Source of the DNA: Candidatus Flavonifractor intestinipullorum | Lineage (GTDB): Bacteria; Bacillota; Clostridia; Oscillospirales; Oscillospiraceae | Direction: 5' to 3' | Assembly: GCA_019118925.1 (NCBI GenBank) | Contig: DWYC01000003.1 | Location: 1 to 51,275, forward strand | DNA length: 51,275 bases | Part shown: positions 50,960 through 51,275 of the stretch, one piece after another | Numbering within the stretch: the stretch's first letter is position 1 | How the letters are laid out: each line of letters starts with the position of its first letter | Translations under genes and position numbers: made by a program | The notes under the pieces: model-generated | What the model was told of the DNA's origin: nothing | Database searches by the model: none | What the model saw: only the letters and a program-made list of their open reading frames with translations

Positions 50960-51191
50960 TTCTGATTTCCTGCTCGGTGCGTGATGGGCTTGATTTAAAC
51001 CCACATCTCTTAAACGGGATGTCGCCCTCATGCCGTGGATTGCAGGCCTCCCGGTCTCTCTTACGGGGAGATTGGAAGTTGGAAGCAAGGAAGCGGCATG
51101 GAGACAACCCACCTGCCATCTTTGTGCAGGTTTTAAATGGGTCCACACGGCCAGAGCGGGGCCCCCACGAGTTTCGGCTCGTGGGGTTTTT
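50960..51191 (+). ncRNA. Multibranched structured RNA, candidate raiA-motif RNA
   Basis: No ORF is credible here, but many complementary arms nest consistently. A closing stem joins GCTCGG (50972-50977) with CC-A-GAGC (51151-51157). Helix 2 pairs GGGC (50986-50989) with GCCC (51024-51027) and, inside it, ACATC (51003-51007) with GATGT (51018-51022). Helix 3 pairs CATGCCG (51029-51035) with CGGCATG (51094-51100). Helix 4 pairs ACCCA-CCTGC (51107-51116) with GCAGG (51126-51130) and TGGGT (51138-51142). An intrinsic terminator follows at once. Size, junction shape and host group resemble the raiA-motif RNAs of Clostridia. 6S RNA is an alternative, but the branched fold argues against it. No separate promoter was found. 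Confidence 0.6.
51163..51191 (+). terminator. Rho-independent terminator of the structured RNA
   Basis: A 9-bp perfect stem (51163-51171 with 51178-51186) is followed by TTTTT at 51187-51191 and a further CTTTT. Confidence 0.93.
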
Positions 51192-51249
51192 CTTTTGTCC
51201 AAAAAGGGGGTTGCGCTGCGCTCCCGGCTGTGCCGCCATACAGGGGAGA

Positions 51250-51275
51250 AGGGCCGCCCGGTATCGGGCGGCCCT
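51250..51275. terminator. Hairpin at the window edge, possible terminator
   Basis: An 11-bp perfect stem (51250-51260 with 51265-51275, GTAT loop) reaches the last base. On the minus strand it is followed by TTCTCCCC, a weak T-run, so it could end a gene beyond the window. Plus-strand context is not visible. Confidence 0.4.

Noticed and set aside
50960-51160. 6S RNA as the first identification of the right-edge RNA
   Set aside because: 6S RNA is a long rod with one central bubble; this sequence folds as several helices around a junction. Kept only as an alternative.

Overview
The window reads as chromosomal DNA of a GC-rich, spore-forming, anaerobic Clostridia member of the gut Oscillospiraceae type (Flavonifractor/Pseudoflavonifractor-like). 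Supporting signs are strong AGGAGG ribosome binding sites with many TTG/GTG starts, a split sporulation sigma factor gene sigK, a 2-hydroxyacyl-CoA dehydratase activase-type protein of amino-acid fermenters, DUF4317 and DUF1292 proteins, a dockerin-bearing xylanase and an SLH-anchored surface protein. Genus is inference. No tRNA, rRNA, CRISPR array or insertion sequence was seen.

Layout. (1) 1-4.2 kb, minus strand: a GH10 xylanase with a cohesin-like and a dockerin module, followed by a secreted protein (cut by the window edge) that starts with a cohesin-like domain; upstream a sensor kinase without a regulator. (2) 4.3-9.1 kb, plus strand: a very large BadF/HgdC-type activase behind a structured leader. 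(3) 9.1-16.9 kb, minus strand: an apparent operon FHA protein - 51-residue membrane protein - Ser/Thr kinase with a beta-propeller - large SLH surface protein. (4) 17-22.6 kb: DUF4317, a membrane protein, an ApbE / NusG-domain-II / Gx-transporter cluster, and a deacetylase-like lipoprotein.

(5) 22.7-39.3 kb is the main discovery. sigK is split: its 5' part lies at about 39.3-39.0 kb and its 3' part at 23.05-22.7 kb, both on the minus strand. Between them is a 15.9-kb element, a 'skin'-type intervening element. A large serine recombinase abuts the 3' junction, with its stop codon inside the putative crossover core. Joining the two junctions at a shared short core recreates an in-frame SigK of about 229 residues. 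Unlike the prophage-like skin elements known from Bacillus subtilis and Clostridioides difficile, this one carries a peptide-utilisation island: DUF1177, AroM, M18 aminopeptidase, C39-like peptidase, three M20-family hydrolases and a complete Dpp-type ABC transporter. Excision would remove this island from the mother cell while restoring sigK.

(6) 39.5-51.3 kb: Na/Pi symporter with a PhoU-like tail, cytidine deaminase, a PadR-controlled membrane operon with a perfect operator palindrome, a secreted protein, a MazF-family protein next to alanine racemase, a radical SAM protein, a phasin-like small protein, a class A penicillin-binding protein, a DUF1292 protein and, at the right edge, a multibranched structured RNA of about 200 nt resembling the raiA-motif class.
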